Assembly (NCBI GenBank): GCA_022226955.1
Contig: CP092079.1
Coordinates: 672,811-736,810, forward strand
DNA length: 64,000 nucleotides
Reading direction: 5' to 3'
Source: Nitrospira sp.
GTDB taxonomy: Bacteria; Nitrospirota; Nitrospiria; Nitrospirales; Nitrospiraceae
Notes under the pieces: generated by a model
What the model was told of the DNA's origin: nothing
Database searches by the model: none
The model's input: only the letters and a program-made list of their open reading frames with translations
Made by a program: the position numbers and the translations under genes
Part shown: positions 1 to 8,267 of the stretch, piece by piece
Position numbering within the stretch: position 1 is the stretch's first letter
Layout of the letters: each line of letters opens with the position of its first letter

Positions 1-94
1 GAAATCTAAGCGGTGGGCGCGCCGCGTCTGCTTGTTGGGGGTCGACCCCGGTTGATAGATGGACAAGAAAGGGCGGCGCGAATTATAACACAGC

Positions 95-124
95 GGGCGG
101 CGATAAAATCCTTTATCGCCGCCC
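95..124 (-). terminator. strong hairpin, likely terminator of the SH3-domain gene
   Basis: A perfect 13-bp stem (95-107 with 112-124) encloses a 4-nt loop, 32 bp beyond the stop codon of the minus-strand gene at 157. It is not followed by a clear U-run in either direction, so its role as a terminator is inferred from position and stem strength. Confidence 0.5.
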
Positions 125-156
125 TCTGTGGAACTCGAAGACCGTGAGTCTGAAGA

Positions 157-879
157 TTACGGTTTCAAGCGCAGACGCTTCTCTGCAACCCATCCTTTGA
201 CGCCATCGTCGCTGCGGACAGAGTAGACCCATCCGTTCGGTTGGAGATCGCCGTCAAGAATGGTTAATCCGGTTCCTGGACGAACCGCCGGACCCGGTTT
301 CGCGCCGGCAGAGTCTTGAGTCAGCGTGATCATGCCGCCAGCGAGCGCAGGGTCGGCGGCAACCGTCACGCGCTGGCTTTCTCCAAACAGCGGAGACAGC
401 GACGCGGATGCGGGCGGAGGAGCCATGGCTACGTCGCTCGGCATGGCAGCGGGAGCCGGTGTCCCTGGTATCGGCGATGCCGGAGCCGGGTCTGCGGGTA
501 TCGGAGTGCTAGCCTGGGGAACTGTCGGAGCTGAAGCTGGTGCTTCTGGCGGCGCGGGTGCTGGTGGTGCCATTGGTGCTGGCCTTGTGGCCATCTGTGG
601 CGCGGGCGTCTCGCCCAGCAACTGATTCATCCAGTCCATCGCCATTTCCGGTTCCATGGCTACATACGCGCCACCGCCGATGAGGGCTAAGAGCAGAACC
701 CAGAAGAGGGGACGACCGCCCGATTTCTTGGGTGATTTCATGGGAGAAGACGAACGGGTGTTCGTCGTTTGTTCCAATTCCTCTTCAGTGAACTCTAAAT
801 CCGGTTCCGGTTGGCGGGCAAACAAGAGATTGGAGAGCACATTGCCTGCGAACGACGGATTCCCTGCAACTGCGACCAT
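157..879 (-). CDS. membrane-anchored protein with C-terminal SH3-like domain
   Basis: 240 residues. The start is the ATG at 879, which has an AGGGAGGTG ribosome site a few bases upstream; an in-frame start at 942 lacks one. An acidic N-terminal segment is followed by one transmembrane helix (about residues 57-75), a long Pro/Ala-rich linker (about 92-165) and a C-terminal bacterial SH3-like domain (about 175-240) ending in a GW-type motif (NGWVYSV...GVKGWVAEKRL). The topology suggests an inner-membrane protein holding an SH3 domain in the periplasm, where such domains often bind peptidoglycan. No enzyme domain is seen. The long low-complexity linker is typical of spanning cell-wall distance. 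Function beyond envelope binding is unknown. Confidence 0.75.
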   Translation of the reverse strand: MVAVAGNPSFAGNVLSNLLFARQPEPDLEFTEEELEQTTNTRSSSPMKSPKKSGGRPLFWVLLLALIGGGAYVAMEPEMAMDWMNQLLGETPAPQMATRPAPMAPPAPAPPEAPASAPTVPQASTPIPADPAPASPIPGTPAPAAMPSDVAMAPPPASASLSPLFGESQRVTVAADPALAGGMITLTQDSAGAKPGPAVRPGTGLTILDGDLQPNGWVYSVRSDDGVKGWVAEKRLRLKP

Positions 880-1093
880 CGGGCACCTCCCTGTAGCGAT
901 CATCGGCACACGATTATATTCTGTGAAAGTACTTATCACCAAGGTCCGATAGAGTCAATTTTGTGGGGAAATTCTACAGGAGCGTTGAGCCTCAGCGTGA
1001 GTTTCGGATTCTTGCCTGCCTCTTGAATCTCACGCGGACCGTTCGGCAGAATGCCGGTCGAGACATACGTGCGAATTGCGAATAGGGTGGCCG

Positions 1094-1507
1094 ATGAAGT
1101 CGTATCGAGAGGAACTGTGGTTTGAGACGAAGACGCGCCGCGCCTATCTCAACATCACCCCGCAGGTCGAAGCGGCCCTCAAGGCGAGCGGGGTGAAGGA
1201 GGGATTGGTGCTAGTCAACGCGATGCATATCACCGCCAGCGTCTATATCAATGACGACGAACCGGGGCTGCTGCAAGACTATGACGACGCGCTTGAACGG
1301 CTTGCGCCGCACGATGCAATGTATCGGCATAATGAAACCGGCGAAGACAACGGCGATGCCCATGTGAAGCGCCAATTGATGGGGCGCGAGGTCGTGGTGG
1401 CGGTGACAGAGGGGCGGCTCGATTTCGGCCCCTGGGAGCAGATTTTTTACGGTGAATTCGATGGCCGGCGAAGAAAGCGTGTGCTGGTAAAAGTGATCGG
1501 TGAATGA
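1094..1507 (+). CDS. YjbQ/UPF0047 family protein
   Basis: 137 residues from the ATG at 1094, preceded by GGGTGG; an in-frame upstream start at 1076 would add six residues. The protein has the family's conserved pattern: N-terminal ITPQVEAAL, then HITASVYIN, the central [20 protein letters not shown] and C-terminal [16 protein letters not shown]. Full length for the YjbQ family, which forms small trimeric proteins with a conserved His/Asp metal site. Some members have been reported to have weak thiamine-phosphate synthase activity, but the physiological role is unsettled. It stands alone, divergent from the SH3 gene. Confidence 0.9.
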   Translation: MKSYREELWFETKTRRAYLNITPQVEAALKASGVKEGLVLVNAMHITASVYINDDEPGLLQDYDDALERLAPHDAMYRHNETGEDNGDAHVKRQLMGREVVVAVTEGRLDFGPWEQIFYGEFDGRRRKRVLVKVIGE

Positions 1508-1652
1508 TGGGGCGGAGGCCTTGTCGTGAGTGCCGATAGTTGGTTCGTAGGAACTGTCTTCGCTCTTGCTCCTGCACAGATTCTTTGGCAACATGGAGCT
1601 CGTGCAAGCTCGGTGAGCAAGAGTCGTTTTCCGGTTATCTGAGGAGTGTTCG

Positions 1653-2666
1653 ATGTTAGCTTGGTCTCGTCCCGATCCGCTCACCCGCGACCTTATTCAT
1701 TTGATCAATGCGCGCCGCCACGATCACGGCGATACGGACGCGGCGATCGATACATTGCAGGCTTTTTTAGAGCAGGGGCGCGAGTCCGATCTGCTCACCG
1801 TCCTGGCGGCGCTCGATGAAGAAATGGCCGAGTGGTTGTTCGACCTGCTGGCGGAAGCCAGCTGCACCTTGGCCCTGGATGAATCGACAGAAGAAAAGCC
1901 GGTCTATGCCACAATGGCGGCGCTGGAGCTTCCCCTGCAAGCCAATCTCACGGCTCCGCTCAAGCTTAAAATCGATCCCATTGCCACAGCGGAGTTGCTC
2001 CACCGGCACTTGCGGTTGTCGGCCAGTACGGTAGTGCGGGTCGAGTCGAGGCTGCTGACCGACGCGACGCTGGAGCCACTCAATCTTCAGATGCTGCACG
2101 ACCATTTGACCTCGGTGGCCGACTCGGAACGGACGCAAGCGGTTGCCGCGCGGCTCTATCCGCCGGTGGAAAATACCGCCTTCTTGCTCTTTGAAATTAT
2201 CGGAGCGTCCGATCCTGGGTTGCCCGACTCCTGGGAGGACCGGCATCGGCGGGCGATCCTTGAAGGGTTAGTCGAGCAATGTCCGGAATTGGCGCTGGCG
2301 CCGGATACCATTGAGGTGCCAGTCTACGCCGCCTACGCGATGTTCGATGCGCAAAACGCGGTGCGCATTCATCATCTGGCCGATGAGACGGCAGCGGTGT
2401 GGCGGGATCTCGATCCCTTAGTGCGGTCGAGGACGGTGGTGCATCTGCATACGCAATGCGGCAACGGTGTTTACATGCCTGTGTGGACCGATCTGTTCGA
2501 TCCAGAACTGCCGGAGGAGCATGGCCCGGTCTGGACGTCTCCCGACGTGTGGGTGTTCACGGCCGATCTGCCGATCGAATGGCCCGGCGAAATGCTGACG
2601 AACCGCCTGCTGGCGGAGGGCTGCACGAGGTTTGAAAACCACATCGTCGAGACGTCGGAGAATTAG
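1653..2666 (+). CDS. conserved protein of unknown function
   Basis: 337 residues; ATG with GAGG-type sequence upstream (GAGGAGTGTTCG). Not recognised. The protein is acidic, Leu- and Asp/Glu-rich, and shows no signal peptide, membrane helix or nucleotide-binding motif. The N-terminal third looks helical (RESDLLTVLAALDEEMAEWLFDLLAE, given here only as the region around residues 43-70). The C-terminal part has several Trp and His residues (DLFDPELPEEHGPVWTSPDV) that could hint at ligand or metal binding, but no family motif was identified. Codon use matches the neighbours and the frame is open throughout, so it is a real gene. Probably cytoplasmic. Confidence 0.75.
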   Translation: MLAWSRPDPLTRDLIHLINARRHDHGDTDAAIDTLQAFLEQGRESDLLTVLAALDEEMAEWLFDLLAEASCTLALDESTEEKPVYATMAALELPLQANLTAPLKLKIDPIATAELLHRHLRLSASTVVRVESRLLTDATLEPLNLQMLHDHLTSVADSERTQAVAARLYPPVENTAFLLFEIIGASDPGLPDSWEDRHRRAILEGLVEQCPELALAPDTIEVPVYAAYAMFDAQNAVRIHHLADETAAVWRDLDPLVRSRTVVHLHTQCGNGVYMPVWTDLFDPELPEEHGPVWTSPDVWVFTADLPIEWPGEMLTNRLLAEGCTRFENHIVETSEN

Positions 2667-2756
2667 TCTCTGTCAAAGGGTTCTCCCTTTCTCACCGTTC
2701 AAAATCTCGCCTTTCGGTGCTTTTCTTCAGATGTTGTCCTATTCTAGGCCTGCATC

Positions 2757-3380
2757 ATGCCGAAACCATCGTCCTCATCGAATCGTCTAACCGCCATTCT
2801 TGCGACCATTGCTGGGCTGGGGCTCGTGTGGGGATTGGTCTGGGCCAATCTTCCCACCAGCGATCAACTCCATGCCTCCGGCGGTCCGCCTCGGGCGGTG
2901 ACGGCAACTCTCCCGACGCCCACATTGGATCTGAGTATCCCAGGGGTGCCGCCGCCGGATGCTCCAGGAGCGCATCGAGTTGTGGTCAACGGGGCGGAGT
3001 TACCTCAACCTGAGCAGGGTGGGGGAGGACTGGAAGTCGCGTCAGATTCTCGATCGAAGCAAATTGCCGAGATGAAGTGCGAGGCCGAATTGCAACAGGC
3101 CTGTCCGGATAGTCTGCAAGGCGAGAGTCGCCGGCATTGCATGGAGCAACGGGCCAAGCATCTTCCGCCTCTCTGTCAGGCGATGGTCCGTCAGCAGCTC
3201 GTGCGGTGGAAGGAACAGTCCGGTCATGCGTTGGCTTGTGCGAACGATGTGAAGCGCTTCTGCCGTGCGGTGCCACCAGGAGAAGGGCAGATGTTGCAGT
3301 GCTTGCAGGGTCATGCGCAGGACGTGTCGGATAAGTGCTACGCGACCTTGCCCAAAGGCGCACTCACCCTCAGAAACTAG
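2757..3380 (+). CDS. membrane-anchored Cys-rich (GLG1-repeat-like) protein
   Basis: 207 residues from ATG 2757. An N-terminal hydrophobic helix (about residues 12-31) acts as signal or anchor. A Pro-rich linker follows, then a cysteine-rich C-terminal half (about 100-207). The spacing there (KCEAELQQACP...HCMEQ...LCQAM, then ALACANDVKRFCRAVPPGEGQMLQCLQGH...KCY) resembles the Cys-rich GLG1 repeat, best known from the eukaryotic Golgi protein and also found in secreted bacterial proteins. About eight cysteines are evenly paired, suggesting a disulfide-stabilised extracytoplasmic domain. Function unknown. Confidence 0.75.
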   Translation: MPKPSSSSNRLTAILATIAGLGLVWGLVWANLPTSDQLHASGGPPRAVTATLPTPTLDLSIPGVPPPDAPGAHRVVVNGAELPQPEQGGGGLEVASDSRSKQIAEMKCEAELQQACPDSLQGESRRHCMEQRAKHLPPLCQAMVRQQLVRWKEQSGHALACANDVKRFCRAVPPGEGQMLQCLQGHAQDVSDKCYATLPKGALTLRN

Positions 3381-3500
3381 CCGTTCCGTCTCAATCGCTC
3401 AGCGATATTATTCCAAGAGTTCAGACTGCTCGAGCCAAGGTCGTGCGAGGTCTTGGTCGGTGACGTGTCGTGGCCTGCCTCGTCGCTGATAGCTTCGATT

Positions 3501-4286
3501 TCAGATCGGCGGTTCCATGGCCTCATGAACAGCCATGATGATGACGGTCGTATTGTCGTCTCCACCGGCATTGTTGGCGAGGGCAACCAATTGCTTAGAG
3601 ACGCTGCGTATGTCGTCGGTTTGCGTGAGGACAGTGAGGAGGGTCGGTGTTCCGACGTATTTGGTCAGGCCATCCGAGCAGAGCAACAGCCGGTCGCCTG
3701 CCTGCAACTCCGCCTCGCCGAGGGTGATATCGACCTCCGGTGCAATTCCCAAGGCGCGCGTTAGGATGTTGCGCTGCGGCGATCGCTCGGCGTCGGCCTC
3801 TGTCATCAGGCCAGCGCGCACCTGTTCGGCTACCCAGGAATGATCGGCGGTCAGGGGATGGATGGCATGGTCTCGAATCAGGTAGAGACGGCTGTCGCCG
3901 ACATGGGCGAACGACATCAGCTGGTCTGTGAGCTGTACCGCGACGACGGTAGTCCCCATTCCGGCCCAGTCCTGATTTCTGCTCCCCTCACGATGAATTG
4001 TGCGATTGGCATCGCGAATCGCGCTGAGAAGACGGTTTCCTGAGAGCGAAACGGTTGGATCGGACTGGCCGATCAAGGGGAATGCAAAGTTCTGCGAGGC
4101 TTCATTAATATGACGATGGATGATTTCGACTGCGAGGCCGCTGGCGATTTCACCGGCTTTGCTGCCGCCCATGCCGTCGCAGACAATGAAGAGCCCTAAG
4201 GTCGTGTCCGTGCAATACCGGTCTTCGTTGCCTGAACGCCTGCGACCGACATCGGAGAGTGCGCTATGGGTGACGGTAAGCGGCAT
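3501..4286 (-). CDS. PP2C-family protein Ser/Thr phosphatase
   Basis: 261 residues. All main PP2C (PPM) motifs are present in order: SDVGRRRSGNEDRY with the metal-binding Asp near the N-terminus, CDGMGGSKAGE, MGTTVVAVQL, AHVGDSRLYLI, LTADHSWV, LLCSDGLTKYV and GGDDNTTVIIM. This is a Stp1-like soluble enzyme that needs Mn or Mg and removes phosphate from Ser/Thr. It lies 6 bp downstream of the Ser/Thr kinase gene on the same strand, the usual kinase/phosphatase pairing, so it probably reverses that kinase's phosphorylation. A second PP2C is at 35017-35766. Confidence 0.93.
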   Translation of the reverse strand: MPLTVTHSALSDVGRRRSGNEDRYCTDTTLGLFIVCDGMGGSKAGEIASGLAVEIIHRHINEASQNFAFPLIGQSDPTVSLSGNRLLSAIRDANRTIHREGSRNQDWAGMGTTVVAVQLTDQLMSFAHVGDSRLYLIRDHAIHPLTADHSWVAEQVRAGLMTEADAERSPQRNILTRALGIAPEVDITLGEAELQAGDRLLLCSDGLTKYVGTPTLLTVLTQTDDIRSVSKQLVALANNAGGDDNTTVIIMAVHEAMEPPI

Positions 4287-4292
4287 CTCAAT

Positions 4293-5693
4293 CTAGACGG
4301 CCTGGCCTTGCAGGCACGCGCGCAGTTCCTGAGCGAACTCAGCCGCCCGCCGGAACCGCAAGGCCGGATCTTTTTCGAGTGCTTGGTTGAGCACCTGTTG
4401 CAGGGCCGGAGGGATGTCCGGGCGGATGACCTTGATGGAGGGATGGGGATTATGGGCAATGGCAAAGAGCAAGGCGGATAAGTTGTCCGCTGTGAATGGG
4501 GGGCGGCCGCTCAGCATTTCAAAGAGGACGACGCCCAGTGAAAAAATATCGGATCGGCCGTCGACTTTTTTCCCGGCAATCTGTTCCGGCGACATATAGG
4601 TGGGCGTGCCGAGCACGATATTGGTTTGCGTCTTCGCCGACGAGGCCATTTTCGCAATGCCAAAATCCATGACTTTCACGGTCGCGCCTTTGGTGATCAT
4701 GATATTGGCCGGCTTAATGTCGCGGTGTACGACGCCTTCTTGGTGGGCATAGTCCAAGGCATCGGCAACAGTGGCAACAATTGGAATCAGTTTGTCGAGA
4801 GGCAGCAGGTTGGGTTTGCGCGACCAGTGTTTGAGCGCGGTGCCTTCCAAGACTTCCATCGCGATGTAGCCGAGGTCCTGCTCTTCGCCCGCATCGTAAA
4901 TCGTCACGATATTGGGGTGTGTGAGCCGGCCGGTCGATTCCGCTTCGCGGAAAAATCTGGCTTTCGCTTCCTGGATCTTGTCCGCATCGTCGTCCTCGTC
5001 CAGGCGCAAGGTTTTAATGGCGACAAATCGTTGAATCGTCGGATCCTTGCCGAGATACACCACTCCCATGGCGCCGCGTCCGAGTTCCTTCAGAACTTTG
5101 TACCGTCCAAGCATGGCTGGTGGCGACTCAGTATCGAGCGAATCCGCGGATGCCGAGTCGGAGAGATCGGATGAATCGGAGTTGTCGTACGCATCATAAT
5201 TGTCGCTGATGCTCTGCGGCGCGCGTTTCCGATGTCGAGCCGGCGCAGGAGCGGTGAAGAAGTGATGGAGCGTATCGATGTTGAGGAGCCAAGCCACGGT
5301 CAGCCAGAGCCCGGCCACCGTCAGGGTGGCGGCATAGGCGAGACTGTATTGCTGGGTTCCGATGCCTTCAATCAGTGTCTGTCCGACGACATGCATAGTT
5401 TTGTCCCCGACAATGAGGACAAGAATTGTGGTCAATGGAAGAATGATCCGACGGAGAAATGTAAACCCTCTCCCATTGTCCGGCATATGACGAAAGGCGT
5501 GAAAGGCCAGCAGCCAGAGCGTGAGGAGGCCGGTACCTTCCACAACGAGACGAATCGTTTGGGCTCCCGTTAGTCCAAGGACAGTTAGGGGAAAGTGTTC
5601 GGCAAACGGCAGTTTGCTCAGGAGCGGCCCTGCGAAGAGGGCCACAAAAGAGACGAGTGCGAACTGAATAAGCCAGCCAGATGCGTGTGTCAT
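4293..5693 (-). CDS. membrane-anchored Ser/Thr protein kinase
   Basis: 466 residues from ATG 5693; a TTG at 5720 would add nine residues, and neither start has a clear ribosome site. The N-terminal 150 residues hold about four hydrophobic helices. An acidic Ser/Asp-rich linker follows, then a eukaryote-like kinase domain (about 197-460): ELGRGAMGVVYLG glycine loop, VAIK with Lys227, HRDIKPANIM with catalytic Asp325, DFG Asp343 and GTPTYMSPEQ. Unusually, the membrane segments precede the kinase domain instead of following it as in PknB, and no PASTA or other sensor domain is present. The PP2C gene follows directly. Confidence 0.93.
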   Translation of the reverse strand: MTHASGWLIQFALVSFVALFAGPLLSKLPFAEHFPLTVLGLTGAQTIRLVVEGTGLLTLWLLAFHAFRHMPDNGRGFTFLRRIILPLTTILVLIVGDKTMHVVGQTLIEGIGTQQYSLAYAATLTVAGLWLTVAWLLNIDTLHHFFTAPAPARHRKRAPQSISDNYDAYDNSDSSDLSDSASADSLDTESPPAMLGRYKVLKELGRGAMGVVYLGKDPTIQRFVAIKTLRLDEDDDADKIQEAKARFFREAESTGRLTHPNIVTIYDAGEEQDLGYIAMEVLEGTALKHWSRKPNLLPLDKLIPIVATVADALDYAHQEGVVHRDIKPANIMITKGATVKVMDFGIAKMASSAKTQTNIVLGTPTYMSPEQIAGKKVDGRSDIFSLGVVLFEMLSGRPPFTADNLSALLFAIAHNPHPSIKVIRPDIPPALQQVLNQALEKDPALRFRRAAEFAQELRACLQGQAV

Positions 5694-5791
5694 GGGTAGG
5701 TGTAGTGAGACGCTGCCCAAAGTCTAACGGATAGGCCCGAAGAGTCAATGAATAGTGGGAATCAGGCAGTCGAGATCAGTTGAGATGCAAG

Positions 5792-6640
5792 TTAGAGTTT
5801 GGCCAGGGCGTCCTTCAGTTTCGGGAGTAGATGATCTGGGACATGCAGCGAGCCCTTCCCGATTCCAACATCGATATCGGGTTTAGTCATCCCGTGAAAG
5901 TCGCTGCCGCCCGTGACTAAGAGACCCAATTGTTTGGCGAGGCTTAAATAGGTGCGAGTCTGTCGAGGGGTATGGGTGCTGTAATGAACTTCGACTCCGT
6001 CCAAGCCCTGCTCTTTCAACTGGCGGGCTAAGTCTGTCAGCGAGCCTTCCGTCGTCTTAACCCAGGTGGGGTGTGCGAGGACGGCCAACCCTCCCGCATC
6101 CTTGATCCAGCTGATCGCTTCGACAGGGGTAGGGAGGTCGCGTGGCACATAGGCGGCTTTGCCGTCGGCGAGGAACCGGTCGAAGGCTTCTTTGGCCGTC
6201 GCCACGACCTTCTTGTCCATCAGGACTCGGGCGATATGCGGACGGCCCACCGAATCGCTCCCCGCGACGGCCCGCACCTCGTCGTAGGTGATGTCGATGC
6301 CCGCGGCTTGCAGCAGTTCGACGATCTTGGGATTGCGGCGGTGCCGGCTTTCCCGCAAGGTCATCAGGCGTGCGTTGAGTTGGGCATCTTCCCATTTGAG
6401 GAAGTAGCCGAGGACATGCAGTTCCGAGGCGCCGTGCCGCGAGCTGATCTCGATGCCGGGGATGATTTCAATGCCGAGCGCTTGCCCCGCTGCGATGGCT
6501 TCAGGAAGGCCGGTCGTGATGTCGTGGTCAGTGATGGCCAGTGCGGAGACGCCTGCTTCATGTGCAAGCCGGACAACCTCCGCGGGAGGCTGGCTGCCGT
6601 CTGAGTGAGTGGTATGCAGATGGAGATCGATACGGCTCAT
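5792..6640 (-). CDS. PHP-domain phosphoesterase (TrpH/RNase AM-like)
   Basis: 282 residues. PHP metal motifs are clear: DLHLHTTHSDG at the N-terminus, TDHDITTG, a middle IEISSRHGASELHVLGYF, VLAHPTW and GSDFHG near the C-terminus. The size and motif order fit the YciV/TrpH subfamily, whose characterised members hydrolyse 3',5'-nucleotide bisphosphates or trim RNA 5' ends. Substrate here is not shown by sequence. The ATG overlaps the stop of the upstream folB-methyltransferase fusion by 4 bp (ATGA), so the two are translationally coupled. Confidence 0.9.
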   Translation of the reverse strand: MSRIDLHLHTTHSDGSQPPAEVVRLAHEAGVSALAITDHDITTGLPEAIAAGQALGIEIIPGIEISSRHGASELHVLGYFLKWEDAQLNARLMTLRESRHRRNPKIVELLQAAGIDITYDEVRAVAGSDSVGRPHIARVLMDKKVVATAKEAFDRFLADGKAAYVPRDLPTPVEAISWIKDAGGLAVLAHPTWVKTTEGSLTDLARQLKEQGLDGVEVHYSTHTPRQTRTYLSLAKQLGLLVTGGSDFHGMTKPDIDVGIGKGSLHVPDHLLPKLKDALAKL

Positions 6641-7578
6641 GAGAGATGCGCCGGTCGCAGAGGTTTTTGGGCTACGAGCTGCGCGGTATAGGTTGAGCGA
6701 GGGCCTTCTACGCCGTCGTGGGCTCCCTCATCGTAGTGCAGGATCTGGAGCGTCGAGGCCATACGCAGCAGTTCATTGTGGGCCAGGCAGAACTCCCATC
6801 GACGCGGGTGTTTGTGATGAGTGTAGTTGTCGATCGTGAAAGTCTCATAGATCAGCACCCCGCCCGGCTTGAGCGCATCGATGAGGAACGGCAAGAGCGG
6901 ACGATGCAGATAAAAGAAGACTAGCACCGCATCGTAGCGCTCATGTCCGAAGCCAGGATCGAATGGCGCGGGCTGCTCCAAATCGATAGCTGTTGTTTTG
7001 ATCGAGAGGAGCCCGAGTTTTGTTGCAGTTGCCGCAAAGTGCGCGAGCGCGGCGCTGTCGCGATCGACCGCGTCGATCTGATATCCCTGCGCCGCGAGGT
7101 GCAAGGCGTGCCGTCCTCCTCCTGCCGCCACATCCAGGGCCAGGCCTTTAGGGAGCCGGTGAAGCTGCTCGACGAGGAATGGGGCGGGTTTCGGCTCGAT
7201 CAGGCTCAACTGCTGCGCCAGCCTGGTTCGTTCGATCCTGATGCCGACAGAACGAGTGACTTGGTTGATGGGAGCGTGCAGCTTGCGCAGCCAGAGGCTC
7301 GCGTGCGCGATGGGAAAATCTGCAAACAGCATGGCGAGAAATCGCTCCGCCATGGTTTCAAGTAAACAGGCTTCTTGTGTCGTGCCGATTTCAACGAGGC
7401 GTTGGGCAATCTTCGCATAGTCGATGGTATCGGCGAGATTGTCCGAATGGCCTGCCGGATCGAGCGACGCCTCCAGTTCCAGATCCACCGCCAGAGGCTG
7501 GGGCTTCGCCCGCTCTTCCGCGGTCACGCCGCAGCGTCCGCGAAACTCTAATCGTTCGATGATGATGTGTGCTGACAT
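6637..7578 (-). CDS. folB: dihydroneopterin aldolase fused to a class I SAM methyltransferase
   Basis: 313 residues in one open frame. Residues 1-115 are a FolB domain: IERLEFRGRCGVTAEER, DTIDYAKI, LLETMAER and a WLRKLHAP segment holding the conserved Lys, in the DHNA aldolase of folate synthesis (7,8-dihydroneopterin to 6-hydroxymethyl-dihydropterin plus glycolaldehyde). Residues about 125-313 are a Rossmann-fold methyltransferase with the SAM loop LDVAAGGGRHALHLA, an acidic VDRD after strand 2, and LKPGGVLIYETF; it resembles the TehB-like group. The fusion is unusual. Its methyl acceptor is unknown and need not be a pterin. It is coupled by ATGA to the PHP gene. Confidence 0.85.
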   Translation of the reverse strand: MSAHIIIERLEFRGRCGVTAEERAKPQPLAVDLELEASLDPAGHSDNLADTIDYAKIAQRLVEIGTTQEACLLETMAERFLAMLFADFPIAHASLWLRKLHAPINQVTRSVGIRIERTRLAQQLSLIEPKPAPFLVEQLHRLPKGLALDVAAGGGRHALHLAAQGYQIDAVDRDSAALAHFAATATKLGLLSIKTTAIDLEQPAPFDPGFGHERYDAVLVFFYLHRPLLPFLIDALKPGGVLIYETFTIDNYTHHKHPRRWEFCLAHNELLRMASTLQILHYDEGAHDGVEGPRSTYTAQLVAQKPLRPAHLS

Positions 7579-7622
7579 GCGGGCATTGTCGGGGATCGGA
7601 TTTCAAAGAGTCAAGGAGGGGT

Positions 7623-7991
7623 GGGTAGGCTTCGGCCGCCTTTCTTGCTCGCTGCCCGCGCACCAGGGATTATTTGTATGTGAAATTGTTGGCGGTGCTC
7701 GGTCAATGCGCGCGGGGAAAGGCAGCCGGAGCCTACCCTTGAGGAGAGGTGGAGGGGAAAGTGAGACTTCGCGCCCCGGTTGGCGTTCTTGCTCGCTGGG
7801 CCCCCGCGATGAAGCGGCGGTCGCTCAATGCGCGCAGTGGAAAGGCAGCCGGAACATACCCTTGGGGAGGAAGGAGGGATACGTCGGAGTAGAGTTGAAG
7901 TTGTATGGCCCAGCTAGCTTTCTTGCTCGCTGGTTCACGCGATGAAACGGCCGTCGCTCAATGGGCATAGTGAAAGCTAGCCGAAGCATGC
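7623..7991. repeat. three tandem degenerate hairpin repeats in a 690-bp gene-free stretch
   Basis: Between 7579 and 8267 no gene is seen. Three related units lie at about 7623-7738, 7771-7861 and 7903-7991, each with the shared core ttcttgctcgct (7642, 7786, 7920) and a right arm like gaaaggcagccggagcctac. In unit 1 the left arm (7623-7644) pairs with the right arm (7717-7738) over about 20 bp. In unit 3 the arms have changed together (agctagctttc with gaaagctagc), so pairing seems conserved. A further core copy is at 10064. This looks like a REP- or MITE-type family. Confidence 0.7.
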
Positions 7992-8146
7992 TTGTAAGAA
8001 GAGAGGAGTGGAATATGACGATTTCGGCATGAATTAAATATCGTAGGTATATATTCTTGAGAAAATTATGAACGAATGCGAACAGCCTTGTCCAATCTTT
8101 GCCAATGCGATGCGTTTATGTTTGCCGGGGAATAACTATGGGTGGG

Positions 8147-8172
8147 TTGAGACCGCATTTCTCCCCTATAAT
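8147..8172 (+). promoter_or_regulatory. weak candidate promoter for the lipoprotein gene
   Basis: A perfect TATAAT (8167-8172) lies about 95 bp before the start of the gene at 8268. The best upstream box is TTGAGA at 8147-8152, but the spacing is only 14 bp, short of the usual 16-18. Position supports a -10 element; the -35 assignment is doubtful. Confidence 0.3.
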
Positions 8173-8267
8173 CTCGTGAAGTAGGTTTCCTATGTGTGGA
8201 GGTCAGGTAAAGGCACCATTTTTGCATTTCGGCCGGAGACACATGAAACATCTGGAAGGAGTCTGTG

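Noticed and set aside
7424-7945. 173-codon open frame on the + strand over the folB 5' region and repeats
   Set aside because: It overlaps the real gene antisense and runs through hairpin repeats. No ribosome site or protein pattern supports it.
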